From assembly GCF_001640805.2 (NCBI RefSeq), contig NC_066849.1, positions 24,612,250-24,676,249 on the forward strand: DNA of 64,000 nucleotides. Direction: 5' to 3'. Within the stretch, counting starts at the first letter, position 1; every line of letters starts with the position of its first letter. This DNA comes from Lates calcarifer (lineage: Eukaryota; Chordata; Actinopteri; Centropomidae). A program made the translations under genes and the position numbers. The notes below the pieces were generated by a model. The model was not told the origin of the DNA. It ran no database searches and saw only the letters and a program-made list of their open reading frames with translations. Below are positions 1 through 13,244 of the stretch, in pieces.

Positions 1-2635
1 AATAGAAGCAGCATTAATTAGACTATTTAATTGCCTGCTCTCATCCCCAGATGGGTATAGCAGCTGCTGCCATCCAGCCAGTGCACTTTTATTGATTATA
101 GTACTGATACATTCCTGTATTCCCCAGAAACCAAAGGCAATTACTCTGTGTAAACCACATCCAGCTGTATGCCTTTCACTTGTAAATGGTTCTGCCCAAC
201 AAGCAGTCAAGCTGTAGAGCCCATGTCTGATATTTCCCTGAAGAATCCTGTTGTATTTTTCTGTATTCCACACTTAGCAAACATCCCTGAGGAAAAAACC
301 TGGTGAAAACCGATAGGGAGAACATGAATATGGATTACCAACATGATAAAATATGGAGGAAAAGCACAAAATAATTTACTATTTTCATATTCAGCATATT
401 AATAACTGTATGTCCTGGAGCTTGAAAACAACATTTTTTAGTAGCTCATTAGTTTTAAGATAAAACCAAATGTGTATGCAGAACAAACTGAGTTATGATC
501 AGTTATATTGTGTTGTGCAGTGCGATTTTCAAGGAGAGGTAGTTACAGGGCACCTCAACCCATCCATTTATCTGTGGTCTGAAGGAGTAATTGCAAGTCA
601 TTTACACATCAAACATCTATTTAAGTCAGTGCATAGTCTATTCTGAACATAGTTTCAGTCAGGACATTACCTTGCCCAGGTCAGGGATATCCTATGTTTG
701 AGGTTTAATTTTGCATGAAACTGCATACTGAATATATTGTCATTTAGATTTAGGCTATAAACTCAAAGCTCAATGTGCCAATTCAAAATTCACTCCCCCC
801 ACATACAACACAAATACAGTATGGTTTTATCTAATCACTGTGAAAAGCCAAACACTCAACACTAAGAACAAAATTGCATTTGAAATCTATCATGCCCAGA
901 GGATGATCCTTGGAACCTTTTTCTGTAATATTGGTCAAAGTGCAACTAGCTGTGTATGTACTTTGCTCAAAGCAGCAACAAACCATCATGGCACAGTGCA
1001 AGCCAGTGGAAATAATAGGTTTCAGAGTGTGGTGGTTCTGTTGTTGCACTGTGTCTAAAAGCCCTAACAGAGTTTAGCAGTTGAGTCATCGATGAATGTA
1101 CAGTATATCTGACCTTTAACACAGGCAACTAGAGTACACCAAACTAAGATCTCTTTGATCTTACCCTAACAATAGCAAAGTGTTGTAGTTGCCTAACCTT
1201 GACTATAATTTATTTCCCATAACCTCAGTCTTTCCCTAATTTTAACCAAACTGTTTTCAAAAAGTCAACACTGATTTAAAGCATGAGGCAGGATTATTAA
1301 CCTTCACTATTGTTCCCTATACTTTACCAAACCACAATCTAACCTTATCTGAAGTCACAATGCCTCTCTAGATTCATATCGATGTCAGATTTAACATGGA
1401 TTCAATTATATAATCCAGTTATCCAATTAAACTGAGATTTTACCACCAATGTGGTATTTAACATGCTCTCCTGCAGTATGAGCATACTGTAGAGCCCAGC
1501 TGCATTATTGATCCCTCTCTATGAAGTTGTACAGCCGGCTCTTGCTGACCTTGCTAAGCCTCCAATTGACACTGCTGTGGAAACTGGTCTAATTATTCAG
1601 TCTCCATTTGACCCCCCTCTGCTAATCAGAGCCAGGGGACTGATTAAGTACATCTTAAATACACACAGAATGGCCTGGGTGGTGTTTATGTAGGACTGTT
1701 AAAGCTGACTGACCAGGAATAGACAAGGAATCAAAGGAAATGTACACATTTAAAAGAGTGAAGCAATTATACAGAGCCTCTCTTAGATAAATAGCTCTGA
1801 GTGAATGGATCCATGTCTCAAGGGTATTAGGAGTATCCTTATTTACACTAATTGCACTGAGGCTTAGTTTTTATTCAGCCTTTGGCAATAACAAGAAAGG
1901 TTTGACAAGGCAGTGGTAGTTATGAGAGAACATGTGATGAATATGTAGCAAGGAAGTTAAAGTAATGTGAGAGTAGGAGATGGAGAGAATGTCAGGGGAT
2001 AAAAAGAAGTTGAAATAAGGGAGACAAGTGTTCTAAAACAATCAATACTCCAAAGATTCTCTGTCTGGAGTCCCCAATTTTATATCTATCCACAGGGATA
2101 AAGGTCTCATAACTGCTTCATATGTGGTGAGAGGAGCCTTGTGGGCTAAAAGAACCTAATTGTGCCATCCTGTGGCTGAAATGAGAAACATCACTTTCCA
2201 AAATGCCTTGTTTGCTCAGAGTTTAACTGGTGGAGGATGTTAATGTTGGACATTAGTTTAGATTTCTCATATTTCCATCATTCATAGACATCTCTCAAAT
2301 AAGTGACCTTTGGCGAGACTATGTGATACATTGAGGAAAGGTCGATAAACTACTTATCTACCACCATATCTTAATTTCTGTTCTCATCCAGATGTAAGTA
2401 AACCTTGATGTTTGAGTTGGCTTTGAGTTTTATTGCCTTTCCATGACTAAATTTATTAAACAGAGCAGGGAGAGATTGTGTTTCTCTGTTTGTATAAGTT
2501 AATGCCACAGTGTGGCTAAATTAAAAAAAATCCTGACCAAGAGCTAAACAGTTTATGTATTGGTCTCTGAACTCTCTCTTTGTTGTGTTTTGCTACTCCT
2601 GTGTGATCATGAACAGTGATCATGTTTTCTCACAG
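1..2635. other. intronic sequence of the SLC19-type gene, no exon seen
   Basis: This stretch precedes the first visible SLC19 exon and should be intron. Short ORFs here show no resemblance to SLC19 or other proteins. Around 1180-1260 there is sequence (TAACC/AACCAAAC-rich) resembling a reverse copy of a dispersed repeat also suspected at 16.57 kb and 31.85 kb. I see nothing else with structure. Confidence 0.5.
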
Positions 2636-3994
2636 GAGCTGCAGCCACAGTTGCTGTGGGCCACATGTCTCTGGAGTGGTCTGTGTGGGGGGAGCTGATC
2701 CTGGGGGGTTTCACACTCCTGATTGCAGGGGCTATATTCCTGATGGACCTGAGTGACAACATCTGGATCAGCTACACATGCTTCATCCTCTTTAAAACTG
2801 TTTACATGCAGCTCACCACCATCTGCACGTAAGAATAGATTATGGACATGCCAGCAGCCTAATGTATACACAGGGCACCACTGTTTAAGTCTAAAAATAC
2901 AATGTATATGTGTAGACAGATGCACGAATCTGTGTAGAATTAAAAATATATGATGCTAATCATATATCCATCATCAAAAGATGTTTTGTATTTTAAACAC
3001 ATTTAGATGTGCCCTGTGAGCCATTATGGGCTGTTAAGGTTGTGTGGTGAATGAAGAATATAGTTAAAGTCCAAACAAATCTTAACTATATTTATTGTTA
3101 CTGTAGCACAGTTAATGACAGAATAGCTTTACGGACCCATTGAGCATGCTGGTCTAGCATTTTATTTGGACTTTATTTCTTGGGTAATTTAGGCTATAGC
3201 TGTGCTAATTACTCAGATCATGAAACATTTTTCCACACTGAGTATGATGTAGCTCAATTACATCCCCCATTAACACCAAAAGTTAGAGGAACTTGTCCAG
3301 TGTTTTGTGAAAGACCAAATACCTGCAAAACTAATGACATTCCCTCAGCCTCAACTACTTAAACTGTGTTTACTGCTAATTAGTAAATGTTGCTATGCTA
3401 ACAGCCTATACTATGACGGTGAACATAGTTATCATTGCCTGCTGAACACCTGCATGTTAGCATTATCATTTGGACATGTAAGCTTGCTGGTGTTAGTATT
3501 TAGCTGAAAGCATCATAATGATAAAGCTGGTTACAACTTTACAGAGGGAATTAGCATGGCTGCAGACTCTTTATCTTGTTATAATGGTGGTTTAGACATG
3601 ACAGCAGTTTTCAAAATGTATCCTATTGTGATTCATGTTGTTTCTAAATTTCTTTATCATTTGTTGTAGGTCCTTTACTCTACACCCTTAATATTAATGT
3701 ATATAACTGAATGAAATGGTATTTGCACTTTCAACTTACTGTTTAGCATCTCATGTATGTGTATGCCAGTTTTCAGATAGCCAAGACACTAAACAGGAAG
3801 CGTTATGCATTGGTATTTGGTGTGAACAGTTTCGTGGGCACAGTCCTCCAGAGTGTCCTCACTGCCATTGTCATCAACACCAGTTCTCTACAGCTTACCA
3901 TCACCTCGCAGGTACTGCAGAACACTATAAAACAGAGGTCATGAAGAGCTTCACAATAAATTATAAACTGAGAAACATAACATAAACATAAGTA

Positions 3995-4034
<40 letters not shown>

Positions 4035-4345
4035 GTGCTGAATAAATCAATTAAATATACACATTGAACAGTATTGATGAAAATTCTGCTTTTTGAAGGA
4101 CTTGTGATGATGTGATGATAGAGGGAGCCAGACCACAAGAAACAAAATAAATTGATTAGTAAATTCATTAATTTCTAAGCCATCCTCACTTCTCTTTTCA
4201 GTTTGTCATCTATGCCTCGTACTTTGCTGCCATTTCCCTGCTGTTCACAGTCAGAGGTGTGTATACTGTGCTCAACATGAAACAGCCCGCTGCAGGCAAC
4301 CAGGCTGAGAGAGCTACCAACCTGCCAGAGGCCTCCAGTGTGTGA
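2636..4345 (+). CDS. SLC19-family thiamine/folate-type transporter, C-terminal exons (partial, slc19a2/slc19a3-like)
   Basis: Three coding exons are visible: 2636-2828, 3770-3911 and 4202-4345 (stop TGA 4343-4345). All are bounded by AG/GT sites and join in frame (phases 2 nt, 1 nt, 0). They encode about 159 residues, the C-terminal third of a 12-helix SLC19 carrier. Hydrophobic stretches correspond roughly to helices 9-12: LILGGFTLLIAGAIFLM, the segment after NIWISY, the segment after RYALVFGVNSF, and FVIYASYFAAISLLF. The motif RYALVFGVN is typical of the thiamine transporters SLC19A2/SLC19A3; as I recall, the folate carrier SLC19A1 differs at the RY. The family moves thiamine or folates across the plasma membrane. 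The cytosolic tail is short, about 25 residues. The first exon begins with the last two bases of a split codon, so coding sequence continues to the left of the window; I found no matching exon in 1-2635. Family assignment is firm; the choice between the two paralogues is not. Confidence 0.85.
3385..3585 (+). repeat. dispersed fish repeat, copy 1 of 3 (GCATGTTAGCATT family)
   Basis: Shares ordered words with 6725-6830 and 39025-39200: a GCTAAC/ATGCTAAA block, GGTGAACAT or GGTGACCAT, CCTGCTRAACA, GCATGTTAG, and (copies 1 and 3) GGCATGGCTG..AGACTC-like text. This copy lies in an intron of the SLC19-type gene. I recall the consensus as a common acanthomorph interspersed repeat; its class is not determined here. 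Confidence 0.55.
4003..4031. repeat. (AG)n microsatellite
   Basis: Pure AG dinucleotide run, preceded by an A-run, inside the last intron of the SLC19-type gene. Confidence 0.9.
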
Positions 4346-4925
4346 AGACTCTCTGACAATGTATATTAACTCCCATAACTTCCATATTCAATTACTACAG
4401 CAGCTACAGAAATAATTGTTAGACACACTGTCCATTCATGTACATCAAGATATTCAATCCATCACCGAGTGACTTTGGTTAATTCATTTTTCAGTCTGTC
4501 ATCAGAAGGATTTAACTGATCAATACTAATCAGATAGTGGAAGTGTAATCCCTACATGTGGCCACTAGAGGACACTACCTGTACAATATAAAACAACAAG
4601 AATACTACATGGCAGCTCTGTGGTGGTTTAATCTCAACACAGTAGTGTTATTCTGTTTGTGTGTTTTTAAGAGTTAAATAACAGAAAAAAGTACTTCACT
4701 ATCTTTTACAGATGTTGGACTTTCAGAGATACAGGGCTTAAGAGGCTTTACCAGCTTAAATGCTAAAATCTATTTCATTCCCAATGCCTGTTTTCTAGTG
4801 CAAATTTTATGTCATATGTGCAGCTGTGCGTTTTATTTTCAAAACTAACTGCCTGTGTAACAATGTAATGCTATTTTTATGAAGTCCCTTGGAGTCAAAA
4901 TCACATTAAAAGCCTCTCTGTCATG
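4346..4925 (+). other. probable 3' UTR of the SLC19-type gene
   Basis: It follows the TGA at 4343-4345 without an obvious splice site. An ATTAAA variant poly(A) signal sits at 4905-4910, so cleavage near 4925 is plausible. At 4562-4573 there is a match to the core of a CTCF-type motif (CCACTAGAGGAC). The 3' end is inferred only from the hexamer. Confidence 0.45.
4905..4910 (+). terminator. candidate poly(A) signal ATTAAA
   Basis: ATTAAA lies about 560 bases after the SLC19-type stop codon and is the first good hexamer that I see there. Confidence 0.4.
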
Positions 4926-7213
4926 TGGTGAAATGGACATTTAGGCTGGCAAACAGCATTTTTAATGATTTTCACAAGCACTTTTCATTTAGCGAAATTA
5001 TTGTACAATGGTTGTGAAGCAACATTTGGTAACATGCAGGCTTGTCAGGTAAATTAAAACCAGGGTATTAAAAATATTGTGGCTGCGGTAAGTCACTAGC
5101 AAAACCACACAGCAAATACTGCAGACTACTTGTTAAATAGAAACTTATGAGGATATAGCATCCCAAATGTTTTGAGACTCCATCAGCAGTAAGCTAGGGG
5201 TAACACTGGTGCATTGGGGATAATATTAGGAGCAATGACAAAGTGATGGAGTATGGCTTTAAGCAACATGTTGTTGCCAGGTAACAGATGCATTTGTTTT
5301 TAAGGCTTAGGGCCTTGTTGAAAAAGCTGATTTTGTCTGCTGTAACTAGTAATATTTGTTTGTGTATGTATGTGTGTGTATAACCACTTTGATCAAATAT
5401 GTGTATGGGCATGCTTGCACAAATGTAGGCTACATTTCCAGGAAACACGTGTAGGGAAGGAGGACTAGACGTGTGCCGTAATTCATGGTTCTCCATGGAA
5501 AAGCAACCTTGTTAAAACCAGTTCAGTGCTGTGATTCTCAGCAGGTGGTGTGCTCTAACTCTGCATGTTTATGATATTGGCCATACTGCAGACAGAAAAA
5601 AATGCAAATGGCCTTCCAATACTGGTCAGATGATGCATGTGTAGTCACGTATGACCTATAATTCATAATTATAACAGTAAACTAATTAAGGTTCCAAGAT
5701 GGATAACAGGGGCAGTGATTAGTTGAAATGAGCTGGCATATTGTATGTGTCGCACATGCTAATTGATCATATCTAGATGATGACATGTCCCTTGGTTTTG
5801 TCTGGTGTTGTTATTAAGATTCTTATTAAATGTACAGTGAAGAGGATGTTTCTTTGCCACTACAAACTAGGGCTGAATAATTAAAAATATCTAATTGCAA
5901 TTCCCCCAACATTATCAGATTTACTTAAATGTTAAATAAGTAATTTCAGCCTAGTGTTTTAATCTAGTCAGTAAATTTATCCGTCAGTTTTAACAAACAG
6001 TGTTTTTCCCTGGCTTGTGTTACTGCACATGGTCTGCTAATTAGATGAAAGTGAAAACAGGTGTGCATGTTGCAGCCCATAGCTGGGCTCTGTCAAGTGG
6101 TTGAGGAAAAGGGCAATTCATTCTAAAGCAGATGGCATTGTGTAAAAGTTGATGCATTCATGTGTGTTTGTGTGTGTGCCCATGGCTGCATTTCCTAATC
6201 GCCAACAATAAGTGCACTTTCAAAGTATCTGTTCTTTTTGTTAATGTGTATCCTTTTACATTTGTGTGGTAGCACCTGCTGAACTCACCCCCGTGCTTAC
6301 CTGAGCAGATGGTAAGTTCTATACTCAGGTGAGACTGATTAACAATCAGATATAAGCCTCTGGTCTGCAGTTGGAGAGTTGGTGGGAGTCTTGCTGTTGG
6401 GTTGTGTGTTTTATTTTTAGCCATGTCAGTGGTGTGGCTTTAGGGATGGCAGTGTCAGTTGGTCCACCACTTTGGCCCAAACTGAAATATTTCAACAATC
6501 GCTATGGTTGCTGTGGAATTTAGAAAAGATATTCAGCTCATTTCCAGAGGATGAATCCTACTGGCTTTGGTGATCCCCTGACTTTTCATCTAGTGTCACC
6601 ATGAAGTTGAAATTTGTGGGTTTCTGTGGTTAACATGGTTTTCAATTACATTTGGAACACACATTCATGTCCCCCTCGTGATGAATTGCAATCACCTCTT
6701 TTCACCTCCTGCCGCCATCATGTCAAAATTTTAAACTCTGCTAATTCAGTGCTTATATGTTTGCATGTTATCATGCTAAACTAAGATACTAAACATGGTA
6801 AACACTGCACCTACTTAAAGTCCATGTAAAGCAGTAATACTAAGGCAGTCTGAGTCACTAACCCCACAGAAAACCACCCAGCTAAATTTCAATGGTTAAA
6901 GAAAAACACTGGCAAATATATAAAGTTAGGTTTCAAAATCATGAGAAAATAAGGAGCTCTTTCTGCTCTGAGACACTGGAGGCGTGTCTGCTGAAGCTGC
7001 CAATACCACACCCACTTGTGCCTATGGTCCACCCATACAGCCAAAATGTTTTATCCAAGGAGGAAGATGGTCGGTTTGGCCTCATTCAAAAGTGACAGCA
7101 GATTATCTGTGAATCTAAATTGTCTCAGAAAGTTTGTAAGATTAACTGGCATGAAACAGTCACTGCAGAGACCGGTGTTGGTGGTGTTCCTCAGCTATCT
7201 GAGCTGTTCTAAT
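4926..7213. other. intergenic, no gene seen
   Basis: There are only short spurious ORFs and the repeat at 6725-6830. At 5868-5930 the words GGGCTGAATAATTAAAAA..AATTGCAATT resemble the degraded end of a hAT-type element. I see no promoter or RNA gene. Confidence 0.5.
6725..6830 (+). repeat. dispersed fish repeat, copy 2 of 3
   Basis: Contains CATGTTATCATGCTAAACTA, then ACTAAACATGGTAAACACTG and CACCTACT, in the same order and orientation as the copies at 3.4 kb and 39.0 kb. Truncated. Confidence 0.45.
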
Positions 7214-7221
7214 GCGTTTAG

Positions 7222-8167
7222 TAGGGATGGGCATTTTGATTACTTTTTGAAGTCTATTAATCAAGCCAATTTAAGTCCATTAGTCGAACAGTCATGACAT
7301 CATTGTTAAGACATGCCCTCCACCCAAACCAAAATAATATGTTGTTATGTTTTTTGCATTGTAGAGTACAGATGCACTTATGGTCTTCCGTGAAGGCACA
7401 GTGTATTCAGGTTCCATGAGCCTTTGACAGCTCCACTCCCCCAACAACACTAAAAGAAAATACATAATCTGAAATCATTTAAGTCACATGAGCATTTAGG
7501 TACAACAAATCCACAGTGTTTCCCGCTAGTGCCAGCTGACGGCTAAATGGCCGGACAGTAAAACATTTTCAGCAGACGTTACCATTTACCATTTTTTATA
7601 ATGTTAGAACTATAATCTTAAACCAGATGAAGGATTTTTGTCATCAGACGCCTGGATCTTAAGTAAACAGAGTGAGCAAACGGCCCCTCTCAGCGCTCTG
7701 TATCCGTGTCGTGGAGAAACATTGATTTTTTTTTTTTTTAATTTTATCTGAAACTGCTTTATTCAGTGTTTCTACTGATTTTATGTACTTGGTCCATTTG
7801 TTTTGGAGTTAATGGGATAATTTGGCTACCAGTAAAAACCTCCTGAATGATGAACACTGAAGGAATCCTAACCTAAAAACAAGCTAAGCATCTAGCAACA
7901 GTCTCAGCTAACGTTAGCGGCATCTCGTTTAACAGCCCGCTTTGCTGCTTCATAGTGCCAACGTCTGTGTGTTTTGCTTGCACCACACAGAGAGATGTAC
8001 ACTCGGGCAGGAATAGGAATAGAACCATAAACATTAGTTCTGCGTCTCTATGAAGTAAAACATAAAACTCCTCCCAAAGTTAGACAAATAAAATTAGTTG
8101 ATTCTTAAAAAAAAGGTGTCAACTATGCTTTCCATTTCAACTAATCGATTATTCGTGCACATCCCTA
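7222..8167. mobile_element. non-autonomous hAT-type DNA transposon, 946 bp
   Basis: The left end reads TAGGGATGGGCA and the right end, read inversely, TAGGGATGTGCA: short imperfect terminal inverted repeats. The element is flanked by a perfect 8-bp direct repeat GCGTTTAG at 7214-7221 and 8168-8175, the target duplication length expected of the hAT superfamily. No transposase ORF lies inside, so it would need a transposase in trans. Internal sequence includes a T-run at 7727-7739 and AATCGATTA-like words near the right end. Confidence 0.85.
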
Positions 8168-8851
8168 GCGTTTAGAAACAAATCTCAGAATTTTCATTTT
8201 TATCAGCCTTAAGTCTTGTTTTCCTTAACTGAATTTTTATTAAGGATAGATTCCATAATGATTTTGACTGACTTTGACTATCACTTCATCAAGATCACAA
8301 AGAAAATACTCTTTCACCTGCATGACATTACAGGTGGTGGCTTTTTATTTTAGAGTTCCATGGACACTCACTGAGTTTTTTTTAGACACAAATTTGCGAT
8401 GTTGCGAGCACCAAAAAAAATTTTTATTCACCTCCATTATATACATTCCAGGGGTCCAAACATCAGAGGGCCAGCATGCACAATACCAGGACCCTGAAAG
8501 TGAAGCAGCTAAATGAATAAATTCAGCCATCATCAACGATGTTGTTCACACTTCATGCTTTTTCTGCTGTCACAGGTCAAAATGTCTTCTGTGAAAAAGA
8601 CCCACTGAGATAATGTGTCTCCCTTGAGAATCAATACCTGGTACTCATTTAAAGTGGTGTTCACTGAAATTTGCAAAAAAATGGTCTGCCAGTGCTGTCA
8701 GAGAGGGATTAGGATAAAGATGAGGTAGTCTTGAATTTGGAGTCAAGACAGTGCAATGTTTACTCTTTCAAGAAAACCGTTAATTCTTCCTCGAGGTGCA
8801 TTTCCAGGAAACTGCTGCTTTTTCACTTCTGGGATTCACATAAAAAAATCT

Positions 8852-8870
8852 AAAAAAAAAAAAAAAAAAA
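8852..8870. repeat. poly-A tract (about 19 nt)
   Basis: Uninterrupted A-run. It could be a retroposon tail, but no recognisable body precedes it. Confidence 0.8.
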
Positions 8871-11800
8871 GGTGTGAGCAGTTCATTCAGTTGTGGTCAT
8901 CTTTCTGTTAAAGGCTAAAAAAAGAGCTAGCTATACAGTGTTATCAGATAAAACAAGGAAGTGGGTTCATACCATCATCCACTTAGTATCACACTATCGC
9001 TGTTTAGTAAGTAAACAGAAGCAACACACCTTATTGCACTTCCCTTAGGTCATTCAGTCACCATTCCCCCTCAACTGAGAGAGCAGAAAACCATCTGCAG
9101 GTCACTTGGGATGGATATATTGAATAAGAGGCAGAAATACTAAAAATAGAATTATTATTGATAAATAATGACTTTTATATCTTAATGCAGACATGGGTTT
9201 TCACACCCTTGCACATCTTAAAATCCATATGGTGATCTGCAGTGTCATAATGGTTTTATCTCCACACTGTTATCACTGAAAACCATTTTTCATAGGACTA
9301 TAGCCTGGTATGACTGAATTAAAGCCAGATCTTATACTGCAGAATGAGTCATCAGAACTTTACAGTAGGATATCTAGTGGTAAAAGAATCACATTTCATC
9401 TATGAGTCACTAATTTTAGTCATATTTCTGACAGCAATATTTCAAGGTTTTCAGGAAAGGTACATTGGACTTTTTTAACACAAAATTGCCCACATATATT
9501 ACATCTGTTCAAATTGGTCTATTTATTCTGGTTTTAATGTTTACACATCAAAAACTACTTACTGCTGAAATAGAGTCCTTTTTAATAGTAATAGCAGTGT
9601 AGTGTGCTTTAGCTAAACAAAGAGATGATGGTGCACATAAGCCCAAATACTTCTCACAGTAATTTCATATAATTATAATAAATAAAACTGGCTAAAATAC
9701 AGACTTTTTAAATTGGATATGGTATAAAATCACCCCAATGTTTGAAATACTTGACTCCTGAAAATCAAAAATAAATACTAATGAATATGCTGCGTGACAA
9801 AATGCTCTTACAAAACTACTACTTTCATCTACTGTTGTTCATAAATTATATCTAATGTTTTATCTTGGGAAGAACTGTTTCAGTATGAAAACAATGCAGT
9901 CAGTGTTTTTTAGCTGTAGTCCTGCAGTGTCTTATCATCCACCACCATCCTTTCTCCTGGAAAAATCAGTTTGTATAATTTTCTGTTGTACCTCCCACAC
10001 AAAAGTTGCACAGCAACAGCACTATTTTGGCTGCAGAGCTGCCACAATGCTTCTTTTTCACACTTTTGAGATGCTAGTGGCATAATTTCATTTTATTTAA
10101 CTATGTACCACTTTTAAATACTAGACTTACACAATGATTTTGGTAATTTACCAACTGAAGTACTATAGCTTTCTGTCATTTTTTTTCAGTGTCATAGAAC
10201 AAGAGGCCATTCTAGAAGTTCTGACAACTTCCCTTTCTCTTTAAGTACACTTGTTTATGTGGTCGTTAATGACAGCCAGGGCATTTCCCTTCATAGAGCC
10301 CTCAGCCAACACCAACTCTACAGGTGCAGTTCCTGTTATCTATGATTTTATTGCTAGAGCTTCCTGTGTGTCATTCCATCTGGGTGCCATATGAAGAGAA
10401 AATATTACATCAACCAGTGAACTGGCTTTCAAACCTGACTCTAGATCAGTTCTTTTTTTCAGTATTATATTTCAAAGTCTAAGTTGCATAAAATTATATT
10501 AAATTTCACATAATCTTCGCAGTTTAGGGGACTGACATAAATAGACTGCATTTATGTCACACTTTAAAATTTAATCTCCAATTTATACACATGCTCACAC
10601 ACTGATGGCAGCAAGCCAATCTTCAGACTTTTTCACTTCTTCATGCACCCTGGAAGAAGGTGAAAGAACGTGTGCCAGAAATCCTCACTTTGCTTTTATT
10701 ATAGTTACTCCCATGTCTCTGCTGTGCTGAATTCAGGGTCACCTTTGCACATATTGCATGTGTACTTCATATCATTTTCAAGTGAAAGGGCTGACTGAAA
10801 AAGAAAAAAGTCTGTCCACTAGGTCATGTGGACTACTGCAATGTGCTGCAACTCCACTTGCTGTATCATACTGTGTATCCAATAAATCATTCACAATATG
10901 ACGTGTATGTAAACCTACAACTCTCTCCCAGGACAGCTGTCCTGTTACTCTTCAAAGAACTCTAGTTCTATGAACACAGGTGGAGCCCCCTAACATGCTT
11001 GCCTCACTTATCTCTGCAGAACAGTGCACTGAAATGGGCCTGTAGGCCTACTAGTCTGATCACCTCCTATTTTTGGACAGAGTTTGGGTGATTTGATCTT
11101 CATTGACTTAACAACCAAGGTAATACAAACACCTGGTGCCAGATGATTCATACGGTCTGCTGGTGGTGTAGGGGGAAGCCCTCCAGTCTTCTCACCCCTT
11201 TATCAAGTGGTGATCAAACACTGTGTGGGTACATTCACTTGCATTACATGAGTACTGGTCCATGCATCACTTTGACACGTGCGTCCTCCTTCCTCTCACC
11301 ATATAATGTGACAACATGGAATTGTGCCCGACTAACACAGAATGCCCCTAATCCAGGTTGCTGGAATCTTACAACCTTCTTATATTGAGGTTATTTGACA
11401 GTATCACATGGCCTGCACATGGGTTAACACAAATGATTCACTGGTACTTGAGAATAGCAGAGTGAAGGGAACTGAGACAGTGGTGTTTCTGCTAAACATA
11501 TGATCCATCTGGTGCAGTCCTCCATCCAAACTGCAAATATGGCAGGATTTGCAACACTCAGCTGCTGGTCTCTCCCTCCTTCGCCCTCTGCCCTATAAAG
11601 TCATCTCCGCCAATACTCTGAGGAGGAGGCTGTGGATGGTGTTTGTCCCATCTGTTTGATAACATACTGTACGTAGCCTACATCTCCCAGTCATATATCA
11701 GTTTTTCTGTGCATCCTGCACCAAGACCAGAAACATTCTTGAAACATCAGTCTATCACAGCCAACATCAGGTATTTCTTGACAAAGCTTCATTACCAAGC

Positions 11801-13207
11801 TAGTTTTCAATTGTGTGTAAAGGTCTATATCAGTTCCAAGTTACATGAACATGATATAAGTAGAGCATATGTTATATACTGCCAAAGTGCTGTGCATTGC
11901 ACTGTAGCCAGCTAAAGTATTAGTAACAATGGGTCAGTTGTGCCTCCCACCGGCTAGTGACACCAAACTATCTTAGTCTTGGGTCAAATAGCCAAAAAGT
12001 TTTATGATATATTGGTCTGGGAATCTGACAAACATTTTTCTGATCATTTCACATTGACTGCTAAGTTACTACAGCTTCCATAAGACAAAACAGCGATATC
12101 TGAGTGGCTGGAATGTTCATATGCAAAATGGTAATGGTAAATGGTAAATCAAATCTAAACCCTTCCTTCTTCCTCAAATTTTCACATTTTTAAGCAGTGT
12201 GTAGCCTGGAAAACTTTACCTCCAATTAGAGGTATGTTTTTAAAAAGAATCTTAATCAATGCCCCTGTTTTTACTAAAATTATTTAGCCAAATCTGGTTA
12301 TTATACAGGCTAAAACCACACTCTGTTATCTCCTATGTCATATGTGTAACAGCAAGCAGAGCAATGTCAAGAGGTGTGAGTTTAGATGTCAGTTGGGAAG
12401 CGTGGGTGGAGATCAACAGTCTTCAACAACTCCATATCTAACAACAGCTCTCTACTGCATCATATTCATGCAGTCATGCCCACATATTCTGTTTCACTCA
12501 GAAATACGTCACCATACCAAAACTAAACGGGCGCTGTCATGTCACTGTGACCTTACTGACATCCTTAAACTGTGGCAGGAAAGCCTACGCTACACCTGTG
12601 ATGACAGAAACCTGGTCACAGTCAGTAAGTGCTTTTTGTGACATTGGAGCCTGAGTGTTGTGTGGAATTGTTTTAGTGGATTTACAGTAAAGATGATGAG
12701 CTCAGAGTGTCAATATGAACCTGTCAATATGAAGTAATGAGTAAATATCTATTTATTATGATGGTGGACAGTGTGTTGATAGTTTCATCATCCTCGAATT
12801 TCTATTGAAGATTTCCAGGTTTAAGCAACATGAGGCAACCCCTAGCAATAATGCTCTACATCTAAACATTTGCCAAGATCACTTTGTATTGGTCCAAGCT
12901 GAATAAAGGTTTTTTACAAGCCTTAAAATTAAAAGCATGAAGACAAACAGCAAGACTATTCACATGATATCACAGATTGCAGATAAAGATGTGACACTAC
13001 AACATCACATGGATGTTGATGAAAGTTGACCTAGACAGGCTTAATACAGTTAAGCTGTACCAGAAAATTTTCATGGAGGGGCTGATAGACAGAAAGCAAA
13101 AAACGATTTTAGGATGTCAGACATGTCAATATGTGAAGGACAAATTACTTCATGAAGTAAGGACGTGTAAAATTTTTGTTTCTGGGAGAGGATTTCCGAT
13201 TAGTCAT

Positions 13208-13210
<3 letters not shown>

Positions 13211-13242
<32 letters not shown>
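13211..13242. repeat. (GA)n microsatellite
   Basis: Sixteen uninterrupted GA units. Confidence 0.95.

Positions 13243-13244
<2 letters not shown>

Noticed and set aside
1508..1693. 61-codon ORF as an earlier SLC19 exon
   Set aside because: Its residues do not match any SLC19 segment and lack hydrophobic helices in the expected order.
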